From: Caprella mutica
Taxonomy: Eukaryota; Arthropoda; Malacostraca; Amphipoda; Caprellidae
Assembly (NCBI GenBank): GCA_947561585.1
Contig: CANNZV010001040.1
Location: 124,001 to 188,000, forward strand
DNA length: 64,000 bases
Reading direction: 5' to 3'
In this document: positions 49,417-60,492 of the stretch, piece by piece
How the letters are laid out: each line of letters begins with the position of its first letter
Position numbering within the stretch: the first letter of the stretch is position 1
Made by a program: the position numbers and the translations under genes
The notes under the pieces: model-generated
Seen by the model: only the letters and a program-made list of their open reading frames with translations
The model's database searches: none
Told to the model about the DNA's origin: nothing

Positions 49417-49685
49417 TATATATATATTGTAACAAGTATATATATATTGGAATCAAGAACTCAATTTAGAAAAACAGTCCGTAATTTATAGTGGCAAATA
49501 AAATATAGAATACTCAGAAATTGAATTCCTTTCTCCTTCCCTCAAATAACTTATGCAAGGTAGGTATTTTCTGGGAGTGATCAAATTATTCAAACAATAT
49601 TCCTCTTCCCGTACTAGATCAGCATTAAGTTTCAAGTATTCTTAAAAATCAAATCACATAAATCCGGAAATTAACTGTTAATATC

Positions 49686-52600
49686 TCAAAGTACTCTTGC
49701 AACCAAATCTCTCTCTTGGTAACAGCAAGCATATACAGAATGATACTCATTGTCATTCACTAATCCTTCATGAGTCATATAACCATGTGTTTGTCCTTGT
49801 GAATTTTTTGGATAACCAGTTTTCCATCCATTCTCCTCACCATCTGGTTGTACAACATCAGATTTGGACCATTTCCATTGCCCGTTATCGTAGTTGAGGG
49901 GAACCATAATCGGAGACACTGGAGTTAATACCTCCATAGCTAGTGCCATATCTAAAGAAAAAGTATAGAATATTTCAAATAGCCGATGGAAATGGAAAAA
50001 CTGTCAGTTTTTAACAATTTTATCTAGAACACATTAGCCGACAAAATTAAGCTATTTTATAACGGAAATAACATGTAGGGTCGGACGGGGTATCACTTCC
50101 CATACACTTTTTATGGGGTATTACCCCGCACCCCTTATAATTTGAAAACCACTTGTTTTAGCCTAAATTTGATTGCACCACCATTTCAACCATCTTCTTT
50201 TCTCCCATAAACATCATCAAGCACTATTATCTTATCAGTATTTCTAGAGTTAAATCGCGATGAATCTGGTGCTCTCAAACCGATCTGAAAAAAGTTTGCG
50301 CTGGTGATTTTTAATTCCCACAAACTCTCCAATAACTCTAGAACCGAGATTTATAGATTCATATTGTTTTAACATGTTAACACAAACATTAACAGTTACA
50401 TTATGTCAAATTTTCAACTTCTCAGTTTCACTGGTTTTCCTGGAACAACCGTGCGCAGTGATACCCCAGATAATTTAGAGGTAGAGGGGTATCACTGCAT
50501 ATCATTAATAACCATATTTGTGCCTAAATAAATATAAAAAATATGAGTTTTTAGCTCTTGATAAAAGCATAAATATTGAATAAGGTTTTATTTAATTATA
50601 AATTTGATTAACAATAAACTTACGATTGTAGTAGCTATGCAACTTGATGTGGGGGTATTAAAATAGGGAAAGTGGGTATTTAGGGGGGGGGGGTGAGAGG
50701 TTTTTGAATTAATTATTGAATAACAAGTAAACGTACGATCGTGTTATATCATTTGATATAAGTAGTTAACTAGTTGCGTAAATTTTAAGTGTAAAATTTG
50801 TTGCAGATTCATTAAATATGTGTTTAAAAAGAAAGTGACAAGTAGATTGGGGAGAGGGCATATAGAGAGGGAAACACAGACGTTTAGATGGGGGGGAGGA
50901 TTTAGACGTGGGAGAGGGGGAAATAGATGGGGAGAGAGGGAAATAGATAGGAAAGAGAGGGATTTAGATGGGAACAGAGAGAGATTTCGATGAGGAGAGA
51001 GTGTGATTAAAATGGTAGGAGAGGGGGATTTAGATGGGAAGAGAGGAGATTAAGATGTGAGGAGAGGGATATTTAGATGGGGAAAGAAGGGAGTTTAGAT
51101 AGGTGGGAGGAAGGGCATTAAAATGGGGACAGGAGGTATTCAGGTGGGGGAGAGAAGTGCTGTATGTTTGCAATGCGCAGTAATACCCCTTCATGTGCGC
51201 AGTGATACCTCGATGCACTCACTAAAGGTTACGCACAAAAAATTGCCAATAAAATTTGTTTATTTAGCTATTATTTTGAAAGTGGTTGAGAATCATCCTC
51301 ATTCATGACCATTTCATCACGAGAAAAAGAGTTTCTCTAGTACCTTTAGTTTTCGAGTAAATACAGAGTTTGCGGGTTGTGCGCAGTGATACCCCATCCC
51401 ACCCTATTTTGAATAACCTGAAGCAATTAATCTATAGTATTCTATACTATTATAAAAGAAGCGTCCGTGTGTCACACTTTTATTAAGATATACATATTAA
51501 AAGGAAAAGAAAATCACTTGTAGAGGTATCATGACTATGCGCTACAATAATATTGACACTAATCATTTTTAAAGAATTATATTTTGGCTTTTGAGATTTT
51601 TTATGTTTAATTACCTTCGCAGAATGCGGGAAGGTCATACTTTAGCCGTGGTTTATTTATTTATCATATTGTTCTTCGCTTAACTGAAAAAGTGTTCAAC
51701 CAAATTTCCTGAAGTGATCCGGTCAAAGGTCAAGGTCATAGTTATTTATAACTCAAAAAGTATTGAACTATATTGCATGAAACTTAGTGGGACGATTAGT
51801 CAATATACCGGAAAACTTTTGTCAGATTTCGGGAGCGATCGGGTCAAAGATCAAGGTCAAGGCCATTTGTAATTCAATAACTCAAAAAGTATTCTACCAA
51901 ATTGTTTGAAATTTGATGGTACAATTGGTCAATGTCCAGGAACCATCTGTTAGAATTTTGGGAGCGATCCGGTCAAAGGTAAAGGTCATTTATAACTCAA
52001 TAACTCAAAAAGTATCGAACCATATTGCATGAATCTTGGTGAAACGATTGGTTATTATCCAATTAGCAGTAAATTAAATTTTGGGAGAGAACGGGTCAAA
52101 GCGGCGGCGAAGGTATCCGCTCTACCGAGTGCACATAATCTAGTTAGAATATGTATGTAGAATACATATTCTGATTAAACATAAAAAGTCTCAAAAAGCC
52201 AAAATATATTCTGATTTAACATAAATATCCATAATACACACTTACATTCGAAAATAATTTAGATTCAATAACAGGTACTGTATTAGTATGTTCAAGGTAT
52301 ATTAACTACAAGGTAGAGTATTGCGCAGGTTCATATCAAGATGATTACAGTTTTGTTGTGAAAGACGCTGGCTGGTGTGCGGCCGTGTGCCCCATGATAA
52401 TTATTTTTACATAGAAACAAGGTCTGTTATTCATTCTTTTTAGAATAAAATGCCTTTCAACTTGTTTTTTTGGACTAAACTGGCTGTATTCAGCATTGTG
52501 AAAACTTTTCATATATTTTTTAGTAAGGTTTAATTGGGAAAAACGTATTGTTTTTCTTCAAAGTACGTTTATGTAAGAGCTGTCGATCCTGTCTCTTCTT

Positions 52601-55600
52601 AACCTGTCTATTTCTTCCTAATTCCTACATTTTTAGAAAACCTAAATAATTTAATCAGAACAATTACACGTTTTTCATTGCATCCGCACACAGCATAAAC
52701 AACCACGGCAAAAATTCTTATATACAAATAACTAATTAAGTCGCTGTATCTATTATTGCAGGGGCACACGGCCGTGTGTTCGTATGTGCGTATTCGTTCA
52801 TGCGCAGAGGAGTCTAAAATTCGTATCAAGGCGTAGCGTACCTTGTTAAGTTAATATACCTTGAGTATGTTATAGAATGATCACAAGTTTGCCACTGTAC
52901 AAAGTGGCTAACTTTACAGACTTTATTTTAAACCTTACCTGAAAATTCCCCTTTTTAGAGGAAATTATATAAGGACTTGGAATTTTCTCCTATGTTTTCA
53001 TTTATAAATCCTTATTATAATTTACCGACCTTTAAGAATTTCCAAATAAGCAGGTCTTTCCATTTCATCTTTGGGATAACATAATGATTTCGAAGTACCA
53101 CAAACTGCTGTATCTTGAACGCTATGAGGACCACCTTTCGATTCGATTGATAAGCAACCTGCACCGTCATCGTAGGAGAAGGATAAGTCTCTGGGATCAC
53201 CTGCAATTAAATGGAATGGTTTAGTATTACCGACAGAAACTAATGATGGTGTAACTGACATAGTGCCATGAAATCAGAATTAGTATCTTTTTCAATATTA
53301 CATCAATTTAAAACATATACCTACTTAACACCTACTGAATTCCAAAAAGTAGTTTTGGTATACATACATTTTCATCTAAGATATCAATCCTAAACTTATC
53401 ACTTTTTCTATTTAGATTGCTTATTTGTGTTCGTTTCATGGGAAAGAAATTACTGGGGGTAAAGCTTTATTAAAATCAAGCCTTTCCTAAAAATTGTTCT
53501 CAATGTAATCATTATAATTAAATATACAATATAATAATATAAAACATGAATTTTTTCAGTTTTTTTCACCGGCTATTTATATTCTTTCAAACGTTTCGCA
53601 AAGAACGTTTATGTATAGAAGTATAATATTCCAAACTAGAATTTTACTAATCGTCTTATGGTTAGTATGGTTGACTATTTTTTAATTCGATGGACTATAT
53701 CGCTTCTTAATGAAGATGTGACTACATATTTGAGCCATTGATGAAATAGAACTCATTCTAAGTTAGTGAGATATTAGCAACGCCATCTATTGGAACTTCG
53801 ATGAAACGACAATAAATAAGTTTACAAAAAATACTCCATTTCAACGACTAATTAGTGTTTATCTATCATATTTAGTTATGATATTCAATATACAAGTCAG
53901 AAGAACCTTCTTCAGTGTTAATTTATGATGGATAACTTCATCAAATCTTTGTATTTTAACAATATTTTATAAATATATCTTTTTATATTTAATACAAATA
54001 CAGTTTTTTCCCTCACTTCCAATTATTTTGCCATTGATGCAGACCGATGGCTCAGGGATGACCAAAGCAGAAGAATCTCCAGGTGTAACACTGCACAATT
54101 TGTGAAAAATCCGTTCTTTGTGTAAATAAACCAAATAAGTGCCAACACAGCTAGTTTCTGCAAATTTGAAAGAGAATGATATTTATAAATCTAAAACTCA
54201 TTAAAATCCAAGATTAGTTCCTTGTGTTAAATAATTATCATGTATTTCCTTATCTTTGCAAAATATTTATAAATGTTACTACGTATTTGAAAGCTAACCA
54301 CTTAATAATTTCTGAACTTGTGTTCAAGAATGAGAATTTATCCCTCTAAAAAACCTTCGATTCAATTTTTATATCATATATACAATAATTATATAGAACC
54401 GAAATACAATTATCCTGTACGGTGATATATGTAATTCAATACTTAATTTGCTTACAACTGAAGTGAAAATATAGCAAAGAGTCTAGCTAGGTACTATGTG
54501 TGCCTTTACTGGCACAGAACTGAGTTTGAATTGAAATTAATGGAGGTAAAGAGTCTAACTCAATGTTTCTTAACTTAGGTTTAGTTTCTACAGACGTTAC
54601 CTATTTAAATAATTACATTACTCTAGTCCCCAGCAAGTTTCTTGAATATGAAAGACTAAATTAATACCGTTAATAATACTATTAATATAATCAATAATAC
54701 TGAGTGGTTATACGTCAATAAAATAAAGATTGAAAACATTTCAAAAATATAAGTAGTGTAACTTGATAACAGATAAAATACAATTACTCCGTTACCCTGT
54801 TATATATTTACATGACCCTGTTTAGGGTTATTTACCCACCCACAGTGTAAGAAAAACTAACCAAAGTGGGAATAGAATATTTTTCCGATATACCTTAGGG
54901 GAATTTTCAAAATCTTAGACAATTCCTTCTGTATTCATGATTTATTTGTTTTTACTCACCAGGAGGGTCAATCATGTACACTAGGGTTGACGTATCATCA
55001 TTGCAAGGTTCCGTCCGCCGGCTGAAAAGATTTTCTGAAGTGCTGCATTCATCATCAGCCCACATGAACATTAAATCTCCTAATGTGATCGATAACGGAT
55101 AATATTACACATATCAAAGACACAGATGCTATTGAAATAGTTAATTTATCAAATATACGTATGTTACACACCATCAGCCACTGCTTTTTCGGCACACTCT
55201 TTAAAAGTGGAGATTTCAGTTCTTGGAGTCCAACCTGCCCTTCGAAACTGTTTTTCCTCTGCTATATATTTAGTGAACTTAATAGTTTGATTGGCAGGTT
55301 TGATGGAATAAACTGGACATTTGATTCTCTGTGTGCTGCTATCGGTTGTAGATGCGGTCATTAATTTCACCTGAATTAATGAGATAATTAAGGTTAAATG
55401 AATAAGAATATTACAAAATTTACTCAATAATTAACAGGTATGTTCGGTTGCTGCTCTAATACCACCTTTACTTTTACTTTAAGTGGCTTTAAGAATGTAC
55501 TTGTTGATAAGAATGTATAAAATATGTTAATTAAGATAGATGTAAGTATACAATGAGCATTAAGGGGATCGTCCTACTTATAAAACTTTTTCTCTATTAT

Positions 55601-57121
55601 GATTCGTAGAACATTGAAATTTGATAGGTACACATATATAAAATCATATTTGGAATCTTTCTCATTGTTGTTAATATCACATTTTTTCATGAAAACGAAA
55701 TATTAATGAAAACGTGAAATTTTGGGAGGGTGCGATAAATGAATCTTCTACGTCATTTTTTAACATAAAGTAATAATATTGGTATCATTGGAAGCGGAAA
55801 GACTCGGGCAGCAAAAGTAAATTCGTATAAAAAAATGGAGCAAGTAAAGATAACGGACCAGAAACAGACAAAGTAAAGTTGACGGACCAGAAATTAAACT
55901 GGTAAAGATAACGGACAAGAAAATAAGCTAGTAAAGTTAACGGACCAGAATACATTTTTTAGTTTTAGCATATTTTGCATATTTTTGCATATTTTGCATA
56001 TTTTTTTAATTGAAAGAATTGATGAAAAAACGTGATCTATTTTGAAAATCCTTTAATGTGGTATCTATGATTCCAAAATTATGTTCTTATCATAATTATT
56101 GGTCAAATATTAATAATTTAACCAAGTAAAGTTAACGGACCAGATATGAAGCTAGTGAACATGACGGACCAGAATTTAAACTAGTAAAGTTAATGGACCC
56201 TGGTCCGTCATCTTTAATTGCCCCAAAAAAATCCTACTCTGAGATTAATAGAAAGAAAAAAACTTTTTTTACATTTTTTTCAAAATCTTTTTAGCTGTGA
56301 CTTCATTACATTCGAATAAAGGCTGCTTCACACATCACCGATATCCGTCCGGCACGTCACCGGTCCGTCTCCGTCACTCTCCTCTTAGTGATTCGGTGTC
56401 AGTGAAAAAATGTATCGTTACTTTAATTTCAACGGACCTATTCACACAGTACCGGCTCTCCCCAGTGATAAAAAATCAATGACCGGTGACGTCCCGGACG
56501 GATATCGGTGATGTGTGAATCAGCCTTAAAGATGTATTCCGAAAAAAGATACAAACTTACTTTTGTTACCCTAGTCTTAGTGCATCCAATGATACCAATA
56601 TTTTCAATCTAGGTTAAAAGATACAGTTTGATTCCCAAAAAATAGTATTTTTCAGGAGAGCCAAAAGGAAAACACAACAGCATTGTGCGTTACAAGGTTT
56701 GAGTCTTTATTGGGGCTGTATCTCAGTAACCAACAAACGTATGCACGTTAAAGTTTCACATCACGTATCCGATATATAAAACTAGGTAATGCAGCTAAAA
56801 AAAGTTTTGTTTATAATTTTCACAAGATCTTGGTAGGACGATACCCTTAAACAGAATTTGTACGTGTTATCAATTATAATGAATTCAAAAAGATCTTAAT
56901 ATATTGTTTTACTGGTCCTTAGCAATTTAAGTAAATTTCTTACGTAGTGAGAAGTTTGTCCTTCCAAAGCCGTAGCCATAGTTAACTGAATCTGTAAAAA
57001 AATAGTAAGTAAAGTTACTTACAAATGGATATTCTCTATAACTCCTCTAATTTTGATTGATATTTTGCTAATTACTTACCGCCATCTGAACCATCAACAG
57101 CCTCAACAATATGGTAACCAT
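49686..57121 (-). CDS. Probable secreted cysteine-rich protein of unknown function, seven exons
   Basis: Exons in transcript order: 57121-57080, 56991-56944, 55370-55172, 55079-54960, 54157-54017, 53200-53030, 49951-49686, giving 328 residues. Phases agree at all six junctions. Donors at 53029 (gtcggt) and 55171 (gtgtgt) are weak, the others good. The start (aagATGg) has a favourable context. The N-terminus (MVTILLRLLMVQMA, then IQLTMATA) looks like a signal peptide cut near residue 22. The mature part has twelve cysteines (48, 89, 108, 122, 140, 158, 176, 199, 217, 224, 316, 317), an even number suited to disulphides, and an N-glycosylation sequon at N57. No transmembrane segment follows. 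The last exon (GQWKW at 264-268, NGWKTGYP at 281-288, ND, ACCYQ end) resembles a divergent C-type lectin-like fold, which is an inference. The first two exons are the least certain part, because another frame is also open there. No known family was recognised. Confidence 0.75.
50078..51404. mobile_element. TA-flanked non-autonomous DNA transposon, 1.33 kb
   Basis: The left end gggtcggacggggtatcact and the right end agtgataccccatcccaccc are inverses, with TA at 50076-50077 and 51405-51406. The motif cgcagtgataccc recurs inside (about 50455, 51174, 51196), like subterminal binding sites. The stretch 50840-51160 is a purine-rich tandem repeat (gatttagatggggagaga). No transposase frame was recognised. 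Confidence 0.85.
50840..51160. repeat. Purine-rich degenerate minisatellite, about 22-30 bp unit
   Basis: The words agatggggagagagggaaat, gatttagatggg and ttaaaatggg repeat irregularly. The strand is almost free of C. It lies wholly inside the element at 50078-51404, so it probably arose within that transposon. Confidence 0.8.
51611..52145 (+). repeat. Copy E of the AGGTCA-rich dispersed repeat
   Basis: It starts with accttcgcagaatgcgggaa and ends with gctctaccgagtgcacataa, then tctagtt, matching copy A over nearly its full length. Half-site clusters include ggtcaaaggtcaaggtca at about 51721 and ggtcaaagatcaaggtca at about 51843. It sits in the last intron of the secreted-protein gene, antisense to it. 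Confidence 0.85.
52293..52863. mobile_element. hAT-like non-autonomous element, 571 bp, with 8-bp target duplication
   Basis: The ends caaggtatattaact and agttaatataccttg are exact inverses, followed by further imperfect matching (tgcgcaggttcatatcaag region, and ggccgtgtgcccc against ggggcacacggccgtgtg). The octamer agtatgtt precedes (52285-52292) and follows (52864-52871) the element exactly. An 8-bp duplication with CA...TG tips is the hallmark of the hAT superfamily. Confidence 0.87.
55837..56224. mobile_element. 388-bp inverted-repeat element with subterminal repeats and a possible 8-bp duplication
   Basis: The left end ggagcaagtaaagataacgg and the right end ccgtcatctttaattgcccc are inverses over about 25 bases. 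The octamer aaaaaaat lies on both sides (55829-55836 and 56225-56232), although its low complexity weakens it as evidence. The motif agtaaagttaacggaccaga is repeated six or more times inside. A second, partial copy is at 63260-63385. It lies in the second intron of the secreted-protein gene. Confidence 0.8.
56320..56526. mobile_element. PIF/Harbinger-like MITE, 207 bp
   Basis: The left end aggctgcttcacacatcacc and the right end ggtgatgtgtgaatcagcct are inverses, and the match continues through gatatccgtccgg. TAA lies on each side (56317-56319 and 56527-56529), the 3-bp duplication typical of PIF/Harbinger. It lies in intron 2 of the secreted-protein gene. A second copy is at 57277-57449. Confidence 0.85.
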
Positions 57122-57181
57122 CTTTTAGAAAAAGTATTGGGTGTGTCTTGTAATTATGAAATGATAATTGGAATGAACTGC
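57122..57181 (-). promoter_or_regulatory. Possible 5' untranslated region of the secreted-protein gene
   Basis: On the minus strand, 60 bases before the proposed ATG, the sequence is ctcttgcagttcattcc. It can be read either as a splice acceptor (an upstream non-coding exon would then exist) or as an arthropod-type initiator (cagtt). I cannot choose between them from sequence. Confidence 0.35.
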
Positions 57182-57276
57182 AAGAGATTATGTCAATAGT
57201 AACTACATTAGAAAATGTCGTTTGAATCTAAGAAGCTCAAGTATTCCGTGTATGGTCCCAAAATAAAGACAGCTCA

Positions 57277-57449
57277 ATGGCTGCTTCACACATGTCAGTG
57301 ATACGTCCAGGACGTCACCGGTCCGTCTCCTCTCAGTGATTCAGTATCAGTGAAAAAATATATCGTTACTTTAATTTCAATGGCCACATTCCTTCAGTAC
57401 CAGCTCCTCTCAGTGATAAAAAATCACTGACCGGTGATGTCCCGCAGCT
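57277..57449. mobile_element. Second PIF/Harbinger-like MITE, right end partly deleted
   Basis: It aligns with 56320-56526 through atggctgcttcacacatg, gacgtcaccggtccgtctcc and gaccggtgatgtcccg. It then lacks about 25 bases before the terminal agctt. The interior (gtgaaaaaatatatcgttac) is well conserved. Confidence 0.82.
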
Positions 57450-57755
57450 TAATGCATCACACTACATTGTTTGATATACTGCTTTTATGTCTCAAGATCT
57501 TGAAAGAGCTTCAGTCTGAGGCCGACAGAAGGTTCAGAAATCGTACAGTTTATATATCATTAACTATGAATTCATATACATATTACCTAAGGAGCAGTTA
57601 TACGAATTTCTGATTAATTATATTGATCATCTTGAACCTACGGTTTAATTTATATATCTAAAGCTCAGTACACACTAGGCACTAAAAAGTGCTTGATACG
57701 GCACATCATCCACATGATTGAGCATTATAAACTGTGCGATATGTATGTACACACT

Positions 57756-59904
57756 GGCACTATATAGGACATTTTCCCTACCGGACTATTTCCCGCTGTA
57801 CTTTTCTCAGCCGGATTTTTCACCGCCTGAACTTTTCACCGCCGAACTTTTCCCCGCCAGTACTTTTTCCCGCTGGAATAAAATATCAGTATTTTAGGCT
57901 ATTGAAGTATAATTTTGATAAAACTAAAAAAAATAGAATACACATCTTATTAACAAAATTTGATTCCCGTATGTGCCCATATTGGTCGCCCGATTTTAAA
58001 ACTGTGCCTTCGTATTTTCGCCTATAATTTAGAGATGTTATCAGATGTAATTTAATCTCAGCGTTGAAGGTATTTTCAGGTTTCAAGCTTTCGAATAGAA
58101 AGATTTCTATTCATCATCAGGAGAAGGGTGGAAAACCTGGACCTGACAATGAATTTTATGACCAATGGTTGTATGTTGGATACCGTCTCTCTATTTCAGC
58201 TATATATCCTAGAGTTTATTAATATTAATTAATCTATTAAATATTAAATATTGATATATGAGACAAAAAGAAAAACAAAAAAAATATTGTCTCATATATC
58301 ATTTTTTAATAGATTAATCAGATTGATGGCCATTCAGTCCGATGTTATAGAGCAATGTACAGTACCTGTGCTATTTGTTTTTAGTATCTATCTTAAAGAT
58401 AATCTTACTTTTCAGCAGCACATTGACTACATTTCCCAAAAGAGTTAGAAAACTGTGGGTGTTATTTGTTTCAATTCCCAAATAAAGATTGCTTCCAAAT
58501 ATTTAAAAAATAATTGATTCATTTTGCATTTATTTTAACTGCGTCAGCATATACATTCTAATATTATCTTAAAAAAAAACATAATACAGCATTGATGAAA
58601 GTTATGAATAACTAACGAAACTAAATTTTAAAATATTTTTAAATCTACAATGTTAGTAAAAATACTATTCAAGTGCAAAATCAAATATACTTGCATGCCC
58701 CGCTCTAATTTCAACTTGCACGTATGACAAGTCAAATAAGTGTGGAATATTCCTCGCAATTATATCTCCTGATATAGAAAAATAGTTATGGAGTAACTTT
58801 GGCAAATTGGTTGTTAGTTTTCAGTTAAGCTGTTCTAGCAGTAACTATTGCAAACATGACTATTTGTGATGACATTAATTACAAATCATTTAATAATCAA
58901 TATTATGTATACATATATTATTTAAGGGAAGCGGAATATTCCCCGCCAGACCTTTTCCCCCCAGACTATTCTCCGCCAGGAAATTTTCCCCGCCGTTTTT
59001 TTTAAATTTAAACTCTGGAAGATAATCTAATATTGCGATTATTAATTTGATTTTCAAAAAAAAATTGTTTTGACACAAAATATCCGTTGCCACGAAATTG
59101 TACCTACCAAAATTGTCTGCCGTCTCAAATAACAGACCTTTTTTGGATTTTTTTCCTTTAATATTATGGTCGCATGGGAATAGGTCACTACGCTACTTGA
59201 CTGGAAATGAAATAATTTTCATTGGAGAATTTTAGAGACTACGTGAAAAGACTTGATTTAAGAATTTCTACACTCTAACTTACGTAGGTATTTTCATAAT
59301 AATGGGAAAAGAATTGTAAGTTTTTTAAGGTATAAATATCGAATAAACATATTAGAAAAAAAAGGACACTAAAAAGAGACCAATGGCCAATATTAAGTGT
59401 AATAAAAATCTCTAGTAGGTTAATTAATTCTGTGGTAAATTAATTAATAAACTAATTAGTAAATTTTATTTTTTATATAAAATCTATTAGTGCTCTGGTA
59501 AAGCATAAATTTGAATGAGTAGTTAATAGATCGCTATCTTTTTACAAAGTTGAAAAATATAATATTAAATTCACGATATCTATAACAATAGAGTTGGAAT
59601 AACTGAATATATCGAAATTGCTTAGAGTAAGTAACTTGCGACATTTGGTTATAAATCCCTTGTATTGCAATAATGTTTGTACTTTAGTAGCATCTCTTAA
59701 TAATATGCAAAAATACGAAGGCACAGTCCTAACATCAAACGGACAATATAGACACATACAGGAATCAAATTTTGTTAATAAAATGTGTCTTCATTTGATA
59801 ATATTTTATCAAAATTATACTTTAATAGTCTAAAATACTGATAGTTTATTCGGCGGGGAAAAGTCCTTGCGGGGAAAATTCCGGCGGAGAAAAGTTCTAG
59901 TGCC
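57756..59904. mobile_element. Large fold-back element with gccggaacttttcccc-type subrepeats, 2.1 kb
   Basis: The left end ggcacta then ataggacattttccc is the inverse of the right end gccgga...tagtgcc. Each arm holds short GC-rich units (aacttttccccgcc and relatives, 57771-57880; inverse gcggggaaaagtcc, 59850-59895). A second set in the same orientation as the left arm lies at 58930-59000. Inside these, 57886-58038 (cagtattttaggctattgaa, atttgattcccgtatgtgcc) is inverted at about 59660-59845. No transposase was recognised. The body contains a LINE fragment at 58320-58500. Confidence 0.75.
58320..58500 (+). pseudogene. Fragment of a non-LTR retrotransposon reverse transcriptase
   Basis: The translation contains IYLKDNLTFQQHIDYISQK, then a stop, then KTVGVICFNS. 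This matches the pattern at the C-terminal side of many LINE reverse transcriptases (LGV-LD--LTF--HI--I--K-----G). Only about 60 residues remain, with damage at the FLG position (FVFSIYL). Confidence in the family is moderate and no subfamily can be given. Confidence 0.5.
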
Positions 59905-60492
59905 ATTATTTCCCATAAAATAATTTAAATCTGCCTCCTGCATAAATTATGACGAAAAAAGCTTAACTGAAAACCAAAAACAAACAATGTTTAGTAACTC
60001 AATATTAACACATAAAGTCTGATAGCTAATATTTGAAAAAAAAATCCAACCAAATGTTAATATTTTACACTTGATGATATCAATTTATAAAATTTTTGAT
60101 AATTTGATTTATATATTCGTAAATAAGGTAAATGTTTATTATAATTAGTGACACAACATTTCAGTCACAAAATCAGCAGAGTTATAGAAAAATCAGTTTT
60201 TGCCAAACTCTTTGACCTCCCCAGTACGAAATTATAAAGTAAATGAAATAAAAGAAATATATTACCAAATATAAGATAGTGACACCTCTTTTCAAGTTCC
60301 GTAGAGTTTTTCTAATCAAAGAAAATGTATTCTGAAAGGGTAACAATATTAAATTACTAAAATCTGAAAAACAATACATTAAGTGTTATTGTGAATTGTA
60401 TTACTGCTGAATATTATAAATGTATGACAAGATACTTGGTAGACGAATAAAATATTTGTTAAACCATATAAATTAAAGAGGTTGTTCTAAGA

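Larger units (their letters stand above)
49952..53029 (-). other. Last intron (3.1 kb) of the secreted-protein gene
   Basis: It separates exon 6 from the C-terminal exon. It contains a TA-flanked 1.3-kb element, copy E of the AGGTCA-rich repeat and a hAT-like element, which together make up most of its length. Confidence 0.75.

Noticed and set aside
55164..55427. A start at 55427 giving a good-looking signal peptide (SKFCNILIHLTLIISLIQ)
   Set aside because: The first codon there is TTG, not ATG. The segment ends in attaattcag, a splice acceptor, so it is read as intron upstream of exon 3.
57734..58027. 97-codon frame with repeated FSPP/FSRR-like words
   Set aside because: The pattern comes from the cttttccccgcc subrepeats of the fold-back element.
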